A stretch of DNA of 15,829 nucleotides, from positions 1-15,829 of the forward strand of contig NZ_QFRA01000040.1 in the NCBI RefSeq assembly GCF_003243515.1, given 5' to 3'. Positions 1 through 7,507 of this stretch are shown piece after piece. Source of the stretch: Corynebacterium kroppenstedtii (GTDB taxonomy: Bacteria > Actinomycetota > Actinomycetes > Mycobacteriales > Mycobacteriaceae). The notes beneath the pieces were generated by a model. The model was given only the letters and a program-made list of their open reading frames with translations, did not search any database and was not told where the DNA came from. Every line of letters begins with the position of its first letter. The stretch's first letter is position 1. The translations under genes were made by a program, and so were the position numbers.

Positions 1-4
1 ATCG

Positions 5-43
5 ACCCACTGCGGGCTAGTTTCCCGCGGTGGGTTAATTTTT
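5..43 (+). terminator. Intrinsic terminator of the upstream (off-window) gene
   Basis: Bases 5-16 and 24-35 form a 12-bp GC-rich stem with one U.G wobble and a 7-nt loop. It is followed by TAATTTTT, the T tract lying at 39-43. This is a standard Rho-independent terminator. No coding sequence belongs to it inside the window, so it most likely ends a plus-strand gene lying before base 1. In corynebacteria divIVA/wag31 commonly precedes ileS; that identity is inference from known synteny. Confidence 0.85.
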
Positions 44-57
44 GTCTTATTTGGATT

Positions 58-66
58 TGCTAGGCT
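58..66 (+). promoter_or_regulatory. Possible extended -10 promoter for the small membrane protein gene
   Basis: TG at 58-59 followed by TAGGCT at 61-66 fits an extended corynebacterial -10 (TGN-TANNNT) placed just after the terminator and 24 bp before the ATG at 90. The only -35-like element (TTGTCT, 42-47) is too close (13 bp), so an extended -10 would have to carry the promoter. Prediction by eye only. Confidence 0.35.
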
Positions 67-89
67 GGTGACAAACAAAGGATGTGGTT

Positions 90-284
90 ATGACCGTATT
101 AGCTCTGCTTCTAGCCGTTGTGGCTTTTGCCTTTCTCGTTCTTGCCCTGGTGTTGGCATCAAAAGCGTGGGCAATAGCCTGCATCGTGGTAGGAGCTATA
201 GGAGTTCTTATCGTCATCATCGATATCATCGTTAAACGAAAAGAGCGCGCTGGGAAGAGCAGTAAATCCGCGAACGGGGAATAA
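90..284 (+). CDS. Small two-helix membrane protein of unknown function
   Basis: Encodes 64 residues. Two hydrophobic helices are visible (about residues 2-23 and 27-47), separated by a short Ser-Lys-Ala-Trp turn, followed by a Lys/Arg-rich polar tail that by the positive-inside rule should be cytoplasmic. The start is placed at ATG 90 because AAAGGA (77-82) lies 7 nt upstream; a GTG at 84 is in frame but only one base from that Shine-Dalgarno sequence. I do not recognise a named family. The gene sits between an upstream terminator and the promoter-like sequence of the ileS leader, so it appears to be monocistronic or to read through into ileS. Small hydrophobic proteins next to ileS are common in corynebacterial genomes, but no function can be deduced. 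Confidence 0.75.
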   Translation: MTVLALLLAVVAFAFLVLALVLASKAWAIACIVVGAIGVLIVIIDIIVKRKERAGKSSKSANGE

Positions 285-332
285 CGAACGCGCGTTCCCG
301 GTTGTAAATTTTTAGCATCATCGATAATCCCG

Positions 333-338
333 TATAGT
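333..338 (+). promoter_or_regulatory. Candidate -10 element of the ileS transcript
   Basis: TATAGT at 333-338 matches the corynebacterial -10 pattern and would place the transcription start near 345, immediately before the first T-box stem (358). A weak -35 candidate, TTAGCA (312-317), has a short 15-bp spacer. The position fits the leader well, but the -35 is poor. Confidence 0.45.
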
Positions 339-355
339 TTTGTTTGTCCGCTATG

Positions 356-667
356 ATCCGGCTATCTCCGGGGAGCTACTCGGAAGAACAGGTGCCAGAA
401 TCGCACTGTGGCGTCGATTGCCGTCGTCATAACAGTGCGGATGTGGTGCCCCAGTAGAACCGAGCGGTTCGGCACCGTCAACGTCGTTAATGAGTGGGAT
501 ATGGTCCGTGGTAAGGCCATATCCAATCAGGGTGGTACCGCGCGTGAGCGTCCCTGGCTGAGCAATGCTGAGCTCGATGAAGCGCGGTTCGCCTTCCACA
601 GGTACCCGTGCCATCGGCTCCGCTACGTCATTCGTTGTTATGACAGCCTAGATAAGAGGAGCCAGGG
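356..667 (+). promoter_or_regulatory. Isoleucine T-box riboswitch, translational (RBS-sequestering) type, in the ileS leader
   Basis: Senses uncharged tRNA-Ile and should raise IleS synthesis when isoleucine charging falls. The T-box motif AGGGTGGTACCGCG is at 529-542, with TGGT (533-536) to pair with the tRNA NCCA end. Helices found by eye: short Stem I (358-363 with 374-383) whose loop carries the Ile codon ATC at 364-366; Stem II 403-408/433-438; a two-part hairpin 445-450/471-476 and 457-461/466-470; Stem III 497-504/517-524 (8 bp, perfect); anti-sequestor 528-532/552-556 containing a small 541-543/548-550 helix capped by GTGA. The 3' strand CCCTGGCT (552-559) is also perfectly complementary to AGCCAGGG (660-667), which covers the end of the Shine-Dalgarno and the first base of the GTG start. 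No terminator with a T tract lies in the leader, so control should be translational, as known for actinobacterial ileS T-boxes. The specifier assignment is less certain than the rest. Confidence 0.93.
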
Positions 668-3600
668 TGACCGATAACATGTCGACGTCGGAGACAAAGT
701 CTGATTCTTTCAGGAACCCGGAGGACGCGACTCCTGCGGGTGGCGCATACCCGCGTGTCGATCTTGCAGAGGGATCTACACGCTTTGCCGATATGGAACC
801 CAAGGTGCTGGATTTTTGGAAGAAAGATCGCACCTTTGAAGAATCAATCAGCCAGCGCGATGGCGCCCCGGAGTATGTGCTCTACGACGGCCCTCCCTTC
901 GCGAATGGTTTGCCCCACTACGGGCACTTGCTCACCGGGTACGTCAAGGACATCATCCCCCGGTATCAGACGATGCGTGGCAAGAAAGTTGCCCGCGTCT
1001 TTGGGTGGGATTGCCACGGTCTTCCTGCCGAGCTTGAGGCAGAAAAGCAGCTAGGCATCAAGGACAAAGGCGAAATCGAGTCGATGGGGCTCGAAGCCTT
1101 TAATGACTACTGCGCGAAGTCTGTTCTTCGGTACACCGAGGAATGGAAAGCGTACGTCACTCGGCAGGCTCGGTGGGTTGACTTCGAGCATGGCTACAAA
1201 ACCATGAACCTCGACTTCATGGAGTCTGTGATGTGGGCCTTTAAGACTCTCTACGACAAAGGGCTCATCTATCAGGGGTTCCGCGTCCTTCCGTATTCGT
1301 GGGCCGAGCACACTCCACTGTCGAACCAGGAGACTCGTCTCGACGATTCGTACAAGTTACGGCAGGATCCCACCGTTACGGTGACATTCCCGATCACCGG
1401 GGTGAAAGAGGGGGCTAGTGCCGACGACAGTCTGGTCGGCGCCTTGGCCCTTGCCTGGACGACGACACCGTGGACGCTGCCGTCGAACTTGGCGCTGGCT
1501 GTTAATCCGAACGTGACCTACGTCGAGGTTGAGGTGGGCAGCACCGGGCTTGACGAGTTCAAAGGTCAACGCGTTCTGCTAGCCGAAGACCTCGTCGGCG
1601 CCTACAAGAAAGAACTGGGTAAGGACTATAAAGTCCTCTCGACTCACCCGGGGAGCGACCTCGTCGGCCTGACCTATGAGCCGATTTTCGATTACTTCAA
1701 AGATAATCCGAATTCGTTCCAGATCCTTCCCGCGGATTACGTCACGACGGAAGATGGTACGGGTATCGTCCACCAGGCCCCGGCTTTTGGTGAAGACGAT
1801 ATGAACACGACGAACCAGTTTGATATCCCGCTGGTTATCCCCGTGGATGCTGACGGGAAGTTCACGTCTGAGGTTCCGGATTATGAAGGCCAATTGGTCT
1901 TTGATGCGAACAAGCAGATCATCAAGGACTTGAAGAAGGCCAGGCGTATCGTGCGCCATCAGACGATCGAGCACTCGTATCCGCACTCATGGCGGTCGGG
2001 CCAGCCATTGATCTACATGGCGTTACCGTCGTGGTTTGTGTCGGTGACGAAGTTCCGCGATCGCATGGTCGAGCTCAACCACGACAAAGTTGAGTGGCTC
2101 CCGGAGCATATTCGCGACGGGCAGTTCGGGAAATGGCTCGAAGGCGCCCGCGATTGGAACATCTCTCGAAATCGGTACTGGGGATCGCCCATCCCCGTAT
2201 GGGTCTCGGATAACCCGGAGTATCCGCGTGTCGACGTCTACGGTTCGCTTGACGAACTCGAGCGTGATTTCGGGACACGTCCTGAGTCGCTGCACCGTCC
2301 CTACATCGACGAGCTGACTCGTCCCAACCCGGACGATCCGACGGGCAAGTCGACGATGCACCGCGTGCCAGAAGTTCTCGACTGCTGGTTTGAGTCGGGA
2401 TCGATGCCCTTCGCCCAGGTTCATTACCCCTTTGAGAACCAGGAATGGTTTGAAAAGCATGCTCCGGCGGATTTCGTGGTGGAATACTCCGGCCAGACGC
2501 GCGGATGGTTCTACACGATGCACGTGTTGGCAACAGCGCTGTTTGATCGGCCAGCGTTCAAACGCGTCGTCGCACACGGAATTGTTCTGGGCAATGACGG
2601 CTTGAAGATGTCCAAATCGAAAGGCAATTATCCGAACGTCAACGAAGTGTTCGACCGTGACGGGTCGGATGCGATGCGCTGGTTCTTAATGTCGTCGCCC
2701 ATTCTTCGCGGCCGAAACCTCATCGTCACCGAGGAAGGCATTCGTGAGGGCGTGCGCCAGGCGATGCTTCCGATGTGGAATGCGTATTCATTCCTTGCCC
2801 TGTACGCCTCGAAACCGGCGGAGTGGTCGACGTCGTCGTCGAATGTTCTGGATCGGTATATCCTCGCTAAATTGCACGACACTATCGACGAGGTCACGAA
2901 TGCTTTGGACAATACGGATGTTGCGCGCGCGACGGATGAGGTGCGCTGGTTCTGCGATGCTCTGACAAACTGGTATGTGCGTCGGTCGCGTGATCGTTTC
3001 TGGGCTGGAGATACGGTCAAGCCGGAAGCCTTTAATACGCTGTATACGGTGCTGGAGACATTGACGCGTGTGACTGCGCCACTGTTGCCGATGCTCTCGG
3101 AGGTGCTGTGGCGCGCCCTGACTGGTGGGCGTTCGGTGCACCTGGCTGATTGGCCTTCGTCTGATGCCATCCCGTCAGATCCTGACTTGGCCAAGGCTAT
3201 GGATGGTGTGCGGTCGGCGTGCTCCGCGGCGTCGTCGTTGCGGAAGGCTCATCACTTGCGTAACCGGTTGCCCTTGCTGTCGGTGACCGTGGCGATGCCT
3301 CATTCGTCGTCCTTGGAGCCGTTTGCGGACATCATCCGCGATGAAGTCAATGTCAAGGACGTCATTTTGACTGACGATGTTAATTCCGTGGGACGCTTTG
3401 AAGCTGTTGTCAACGCTCGCGTTGCCGGCCCCCGCCTGGGTAAGGATATCCAGAAGGCGATTAAGGCTGTGAAGGCGGGTGACTACACCGTTGACGGGGA
3501 CGTTCTTCGTGCCGACGGTATTGAGCTCAAGCCCGAGGAATTCACGCGTCGTCTTGTTGCGGTGAACCCAGACACGACTGCTGAGATCGAAGGTACTGAG

Positions 3601-3921
3601 GGGCTGGTTGTCATTGACACGACGATGACGCCGGAGCTCGAAGTCGAAGGCTGGGCGGCCGACCGGATTCGCGGAATTCAGGAGGCCCGCAAACAAGCAG
3701 GCTTGAACGTTTCTGACCGCATCGAGTTGACGATGTACGTCCCCGACGACAAGGTCGATATGGTGAAGTCCCAGAAGGACACCATCGCCTCTGAAGTGTT
3801 GGCGACCTCGGTAGAGATCAAGGCAGCATCGGAGGCTCCGTCTGAGGCCACGGATCTGTCGGATGGCTGCTTTGCCTCGGTGGCGGTTGATCTTCGACGC
3901 GACGACTCCGACGCGTCATAA
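667..3921 (+). CDS. ileS: Isoleucyl-tRNA synthetase
   Basis: Cytoplasmic class I aminoacyl-tRNA synthetase that charges tRNA-Ile with isoleucine using ATP. The 1084-residue protein carries the HIGH signature as HYGH (residues 84-87, after DGPPFANGLP) and KMSKS at 647-651. The connective/editing region lies between them (for example the WTTTPWTLPSN motif), followed by an anticodon-binding helical domain (WYVRRSRDRFW) and a C-terminal extension without a Cys4 zinc finger. The length and HYGH form fit the long, eukaryote-like IleS type known from actinobacteria. Start GTG 667 is chosen because AGAGGAG (655-661) lies at the right spacing; ATG 679 is in frame but too far from it. The T-box leader directly upstream independently supports isoleucine specificity. 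dinB follows after 57 bp on the same strand with no terminator that I can see between them. Confidence 0.98.
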   Translation: MTDNMSTSETKSDSFRNPEDATPAGGAYPRVDLAEGSTRFADMEPKVLDFWKKDRTFEESISQRDGAPEYVLYDGPPFANGLPHYGHLLTGYVKDIIPRYQTMRGKKVARVFGWDCHGLPAELEAEKQLGIKDKGEIESMGLEAFNDYCAKSVLRYTEEWKAYVTRQARWVDFEHGYKTMNLDFMESVMWAFKTLYDKGLIYQGFRVLPYSWAEHTPLSNQETRLDDSYKLRQDPTVTVTFPITGVKEGASADDSLVGALALAWTTTPWTLPSNLALAVNPNVTYVEVEVGSTGLDEFKGQRVLLAEDLVGAYKKELGKDYKVLSTHPGSDLVGLTYEPIFDYFKDNPNSFQILPADYVTTEDGTGIVHQAPAFGEDDMNTTNQFDIPLVIPVDADGKFTSEVPDYEGQLVFDANKQIIKDLKKARRIVRHQTIEHSYPHSWRSGQPLIYMALPSWFVSVTKFRDRMVELNHDKVEWLPEHIRDGQFGKWLEGARDWNISRNRYWGSPIPVWVSDNPEYPRVDVYGSLDELERDFGTRPESLHRPYIDELTRPNPDDPTGKSTMHRVPEVLDCWFESGSMPFAQVHYPFENQEWFEKHAPADFVVEYSGQTRGWFYTMHVLATALFDRPAFKRVVAHGIVLGNDGLKMSKSKGNYPNVNEVFDRDGSDAMRWFLMSSPILRGRNLIVTEEGIREGVRQAMLPMWNAYSFLALYASKPAEWSTSSSNVLDRYILAKLHDTIDEVTNALDNTDVARATDEVRWFCDALTNWYVRRSRDRFWAGDTVKPEAFNTLYTVLETLTRVTAPLLPMLSEVLWRALTGGRSVHLADWPSSDAIPSDPDLAKAMDGVRSACSAASSLRKAHHLRNRLPLLSVTVAMPHSSSLEPFADIIRDEVNVKDVILTDDVNSVGRFEAVVNARVAGPRLGKDIQKAIKAVKAGDYTVDGDVLRADGIELKPEEFTRRLVAVNPDTTAEIEGTEGLVVIDTTMTPELEVEGWAADRIRGIQEARKQAGLNVSDRIELTMYVPDDKVDMVKSQKDTIASEVLATSVEIKAASEAPSEATDLSDGCFASVAVDLRRDDSDAS

Positions 3922-3978
3922 CGGCGCTCTCGTACCAGGCAAGCGGCCTTAGTCTGAAAGGATGACATCTGTAGGGAT

Positions 3979-5481
3979 ATGGCGAACACCACGCAGGACG
4001 ATGCCAGCCAGCATCGGTGGGTTCTCCATATCGACATGGATGCTTTCTTTGCCTCGTGTGAGCAGTTAACCCGGCCGACGCTGCGTGGCCGCCCGGTTTT
4101 AGTGGGTGGAGTGTCTGGTCGCGGTGTCGTCGCCGGAGCCTCCTATGAAGCCCGCGTGTTCGGTGTCCATTCGGCGATGCCCATGATGCGTGCCCGTCGC
4201 TTAGTCGGGTACTCCGGGATCACCGTGAGGCCGCGTTTTGATGTGTATAAAACCGCGTCCCGACGAGTGATGGAGATTCTTCGTGAAGAAGCCGGGCTGA
4301 TTGAGCAGCTCAGTGTGGACGAAGCCTTCATGGAGCCGGACGAGCTCAGTGGTGCCACTCCCGATGAAGTGCGTAAATGGGCGGAACATCTAAGGAAGCG
4401 CATTAGGGAGGAAACCGGGCTGCCGTCGTCGGTGGGAGCCGGAGCGGGGAAGCAATTCGCCAAGATAGGGTCGGGTTTGGCCAAGTCCGATGGAACCTTT
4501 GTCATCCCCGTGCATGACCAGCACGGAATTCTCGATCCACTGCCGGTGCGAAAGCTGTGGGGAATTGGCCCGGTAGCGGAAGCTAAATTGGCTGACATTG
4601 GGGTGAGGACGATCGAGCAATTTGCTCGTATGTCCAGAACCGATGTGGAAATGACGTTGGGGAAAACAAATGGGCCAGCCTTGTGGTTGCTTGCTCAGGG
4701 TCATGATCCACGCCCTGTTGCGCCGCGGGCGGAAGCGAAGCAAGTGTCGTCGGAATCGACGTTCAGCGACGACGTCACCACCTTGGATGGGGTGGACGAG
4801 GGCATACGTGCGGCCTTGACGAAGGCTCACCGTCGTCTCATGAATGATGGCCGTGGGGCCCGCACGGTGACGGTCAAACTTAAGCGCGCCGATTTCGAGC
4901 AGCACACACGGTCAGAAACACTTCCGTTTTCGACGACGGATTGGGATGTGCTGTACCGCGTGGCCAGCCGCCTCGCCGCCGATCCTGCTGTTTTTGGTGC
5001 GGTGCGCCTGGTCGGTGTGTCCCTCTCAGGGTTGGAATCTGCTCGCCAGGAAGCATTGTTCCCGGATCTCGATCCCTCACAAGGGGCGGACTATCGAGCA
5101 CTTACGGAGCCTGAAAGTGATTTCGAAGCAGGAGTTGTCTCAGCAGCGAATACTCCGATGGCGTCCGTCGATAGTGACGAACTCGCGAACGCTTCGACGG
5201 AAGAGGATGCGGAGAAACCCGGATTCAATGGTGTTCCGACGGGTGAGTCCCACACGGAAACATCTGTGTGGCCTGCGACGATCGATGTTTATCATCCGGA
5301 ATACGGCCACGGTTGGGTCCAAGGTTCGGGACACGGCGTAGTTAGCGTTCGGTTCGAAACGCGCACGACGGGGAAAGGCCCAGTACGAAGCTTTCCAGTC
5401 GATACACCGGAGCTCACTCCTGCAGATCCCATCGATAGCCTTGAGTGGGGCGACTGGCTAGGGCTAGCTGACGGTGAATGA
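3979..5481 (+). CDS. dinB: DNA polymerase IV (Y-family, DinB) with a C-terminal Tudor-like extension
   Basis: Error-prone translesion DNA polymerase, equivalent in position to M. tuberculosis dinX (Rv1537). Catalytic metal ligands are seen as D19 in HIDMDAFF and D114-E115 in SVDEAF; F24 is the expected steric gate, and the Y-family motif SYEARVFGVHSAMP is at 55-68. The little-finger region ends near 350, followed at 357-361 by QEALF, a good sliding-clamp (DnaN) binding pentapeptide. The family is usually about 350 residues; here there are 500. An acidic, probably disordered linker (about 365-430) is followed by a compact module (about 431-495) with HPEYGHGW and VVSVRFE, resembling the small beta-barrel at the end of PcrA/UvrD helicases. 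The Shine-Dalgarno is weak (GTAGGG, only 2-3 nt before the ATG), but the conserved DMD motif and an upstream in-frame stop at 3955 leave little other choice. No LexA box is visible upstream. Confidence 0.95.
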   Translation: MANTTQDDASQHRWVLHIDMDAFFASCEQLTRPTLRGRPVLVGGVSGRGVVAGASYEARVFGVHSAMPMMRARRLVGYSGITVRPRFDVYKTASRRVMEILREEAGLIEQLSVDEAFMEPDELSGATPDEVRKWAEHLRKRIREETGLPSSVGAGAGKQFAKIGSGLAKSDGTFVIPVHDQHGILDPLPVRKLWGIGPVAEAKLADIGVRTIEQFARMSRTDVEMTLGKTNGPALWLLAQGHDPRPVAPRAEAKQVSSESTFSDDVTTLDGVDEGIRAALTKAHRRLMNDGRGARTVTVKLKRADFEQHTRSETLPFSTTDWDVLYRVASRLAADPAVFGAVRLVGVSLSGLESARQEALFPDLDPSQGADYRALTEPESDFEAGVVSAANTPMASVDSDELANASTEEDAEKPGFNGVPTGESHTETSVWPATIDVYHPEYGHGWVQGSGHGVVSVRFETRTTGKGPVRSFPVDTPELTPADPIDSLEWGDWLGLADGE

Positions 5482-6483
5482 TCATACGTCAAATAGCGTC
5501 TGTGGATGGACCTCAGCGTCAATGGCTGCAGCAAGGATAATTCGCGCTTGACCAGCATGAACACACCCGGCACCGATAACGCCCTGCCGAGAGAGAGTCA
5601 GCCCGCCTCCATCGCCGCCGTATAAGGGATTGACGTTCCCTCGCGGGACACGGCTCGCCATCACGACAGGAATTCCTTGTTTCAGCGCGGTGGTGATCGC
5701 CGTTGCTAAGGCGTCGCCGACATTTCCCGCCCCCATGCCCTCGATAACGAGTCCTTCGGTGCCGGCGTCGATAGCCGCGTTCAACAGGCTTGCTTCGGCG
5801 CCGGGGTATGCCGGGATGATGTCGACGCGATGTCCTGCGAATGTGACCTTGGGCAGCGGGCGTGGCCGTGGTGGTTCATCGGGTGCGTTGGTCGCAAAAG
5901 CAAGCGGATCGGATGTGTGCCATTTCACCGCCCCACGTGCGGGAATGACTGCATGTCCGAAGACGATCAGAACTCCAATGTCGCGAGCAGAATTATCTGT
6001 CGCTATGACGATTGATTCGAATAAGTTCCCAGGACCGTCGGCCTCCGGGTGGTCGGCGGGTCGTTGTGCGCCAGTGAAAATGACCGGACGGGAATCATTG
6101 TGAACAATGTCTGCCGCAATAGCTGATTCCTCCATCGAGTCGGTTCCGTGTGTGACAACGATGCCGGTGACCCCAGGGTCGCTGAGGGCCTCTTTAATGG
6201 CTGCGTTGATGGTGTCGTAATCGTCGAATGTGATTGAGGAGCTGTCGAGCTGGGCGATGTCACGCGCTTCAACGATGACGTTGCCCTCAAAGCGTTGGAC
6301 CACCGGGTCGATGAGTTCCTGCGTCGACAACGTCGGCACTAGTGCTCCGGAAGGGTCGTGGGTGCAGGAAATTGTGCCCCCGGTGCCGAGGACAACGACG
6401 CGCGGAGGTGTAGCAGAGGACTGACCGGACGTCTCCTGCTGTGGCGCAGCGGGATCGTCTGGTGCGCTCACTGAAACTGGCAT
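5482..6483 (-). CDS. ansA: L-asparaginase (type I/II family)
   Basis: Hydrolyses L-asparagine to aspartate and ammonia. The 333-residue protein has both family signatures: GTGGTI with the nucleophilic Thr at 37, and THGTDSMEE with T114-D115; K187 in GAVKWHT matches the third catalytic lysine position. No signal peptide is visible; the first 27 residues are a polar Pro/Ser/Gln-rich stretch, so a cytoplasmic enzyme is likely. The start ATG is preceded by GTAGG about 9 nt upstream, which overlaps the stop codon of the lipoprotein gene 10 nt before it, pointing to one minus-strand operon. The stop codon abuts the dinB stop exactly. The position matches M. tuberculosis ansA (Rv1538c). Whether it also hydrolyses glutamine cannot be seen. 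Confidence 0.95.
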   Translation of the reverse strand: MPVSVSAPDDPAAPQQETSGQSSATPPRVVVLGTGGTISCTHDPSGALVPTLSTQELIDPVVQRFEGNVIVEARDIAQLDSSSITFDDYDTINAAIKEALSDPGVTGIVVTHGTDSMEESAIAADIVHNDSRPVIFTGAQRPADHPEADGPGNLFESIVIATDNSARDIGVLIVFGHAVIPARGAVKWHTSDPLAFATNAPDEPPRPRPLPKVTFAGHRVDIIPAYPGAEASLLNAAIDAGTEGLVIEGMGAGNVGDALATAITTALKQGIPVVMASRVPRGNVNPLYGGDGGGLTLSRQGVIGAGCVHAGQARIILAAAIDAEVHPQTLFDV

Positions 6484-6493
6484 GATGGGTAAC

Positions 6494-7441
6494 CTACTTC
6501 CACGTCATCGCGCGCTGATTCTTTTGAACAATCGATGTCCCGCCTGCGGTTGAGTTTTTCTCGGGTGCGGGTGACTTGTCATCAGGCTGTCCGCTGGTGT
6601 CGCCGGTATAGGTCGTCACTGTTGTGGTGTCAATGGAGCCCTTGACCGGGATCGGCTTCGTCAGATCAACAGTGACTGTGCCAACGTGGGTGCTGGTCGA
6701 CGAGTCTTTGACGTCCAGTGAGCCCTTCGCATTGGAGGGCACATCGGGCGCTTCCGATAGGGGGAGGGACGTAGTGCTCGGGCGTTGTTGAACGCTGGCG
6801 TCGAGTTCGATGGTATGCCCGTCGTGCTTCTTTAGGGTGTAGGTAATCGTCTTCACTGCAGGTGAAGGGTCGTTTACTTTAATCCGGACATCCCATTGAG
6901 CCCCAATGCCCACCGGATCAGTGGGGAACACGACGGGGGTAGAGAGGTATTGCGTGAGCGCGCGCTCAATGGAGGCGCGCGCAGTTTCCGTCGCCTTCTC
7001 GGGGGCTGTGAAGTTTGCTTCAGACTTAATGCCGCTGGGGGAATTATTCGTTTTCAACGTGAACCCTTGGGCGGTCGCAATATCGGAATTGAGCTTGTCG
7101 TTAGACCCAGTCGGTTTTCCGATTGTGATGGTGTCGCGTTTCGCGGTGTAGGGCAGCGTCATCGTCGTGGACGTCACCTCCGGCTCATTGTCAGCATTGG
7201 TTTCCTGCCCGAACCCTTGTGTCACGTCCATCATTCCGTGCTGGTCAGAGTCACTGAGGTCATATGTGAGCTTCGACTGCGGTTGTTCCCCCGGGTTTGT
7301 CACAGTGACGACGGTTGCTTCCAAGTTCACGGTGGCGGAATTCTGTTTTTTAGCGTCGTTACTAGCTGAGCCACAACTTGTCGCGAATAAAAGGAGTATG
7401 GCACTTCCAGCGGCAGCGATTCGACGGAGCATGACATTCAC
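6494..7441 (-). CDS. Secreted lipoprotein of unknown function, upstream of ansA
   Basis: A 315-residue protein with a lipoprotein signal peptide: basic MNVMLRR, a hydrophobic core (about residues 8-19) and ATSC with the lipidation cysteine at 23. The mature part is beta-rich in appearance, full of Thr/Val strands, with GIGAQWDVRIKV and the ending VTVDLTKPIPVKGSI. I do not recognise the family with confidence; it recalls actinobacterial lipoproteins of the DUF6263 kind. The start is set at GTG 7441 because a near-ideal -10 (TAAAAT) ends 7 nt upstream and no Shine-Dalgarno precedes any candidate; ATG 7432 and ATG 7474 are alternatives in frame. It is followed after 10 nt by ansA, so the two are probably co-transcribed. 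It diverges from lspA, the signal peptidase that should process it. Confidence 0.8.
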   Translation of the reverse strand: MNVMLRRIAAAGSAILLLFATSCGSASNDAKKQNSATVNLEATVVTVTNPGEQPQSKLTYDLSDSDQHGMMDVTQGFGQETNADNEPEVTSTTMTLPYTAKRDTITIGKPTGSNDKLNSDIATAQGFTLKTNNSPSGIKSEANFTAPEKATETARASIERALTQYLSTPVVFPTDPVGIGAQWDVRIKVNDPSPAVKTITYTLKKHDGHTIELDASVQQRPSTTSLPLSEAPDVPSNAKGSLDVKDSSTSTHVGTVTVDLTKPIPVKGSIDTTTVTTYTGDTSGQPDDKSPAPEKNSTAGGTSIVQKNQRAMTWK

Positions 7442-7448
7442 GCCGTCA

Positions 7449-7454
7449 ATTTTA
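7449..7454 (-). promoter_or_regulatory. -10 element TAAAAT for the lipoprotein-ansA operon (leaderless start predicted)
   Basis: On the minus strand TAAAAT (5 of 6 to TATAAT) is followed by exactly 7 nt and then GTG (7441-7439), giving a predicted leaderless mRNA. At 17 bp spacing the -35 is weak (TACATC), which is ordinary for corynebacteria. Confidence 0.6.
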
Positions 7455-7507
7455 CCGACGACCCTGGACATGATGTAGCGGCATGGGGTGATAGAGCGAC
7501 ACTCCGT

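Noticed and set aside
408..677. 89-codon open frame across the ileS leader
   Set aside because: The region is accounted for base by base by T-box helices. The frame has no Shine-Dalgarno and an Arg-rich translation without protein-like features; leader-peptide control is not needed.
2023..2577. 184-codon open frame on the minus strand inside ileS
   Set aside because: It overlaps clear IleS coding sequence, has no recognisable motifs and is one of several similar antisense shadows there.
3922..3978. Possible terminator between ileS and dinB
   Set aside because: AGGC/GCCT-type pairing near 3938-3949 is only 3-4 bp and has no T tract. A TAGTCT hexamer at 3950-3955 could be a dinB -10, but there is no supporting -35, so neither was called.
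3922..3978. SOS (LexA) control of dinB
   Set aside because: No sequence resembling the actinobacterial LexA box (TCGAAC-N4-GTTCGA type) is present upstream of dinB, so SOS control was not proposed.
7299..7309. Perfect palindrome GTCACAGTGAC
   Set aside because: It lies in the coding sequence of the lipoprotein, encoding part of a Val-Thr-Val-Thr strand, and the half-sites are too close for a GlxR site (one central base instead of six).
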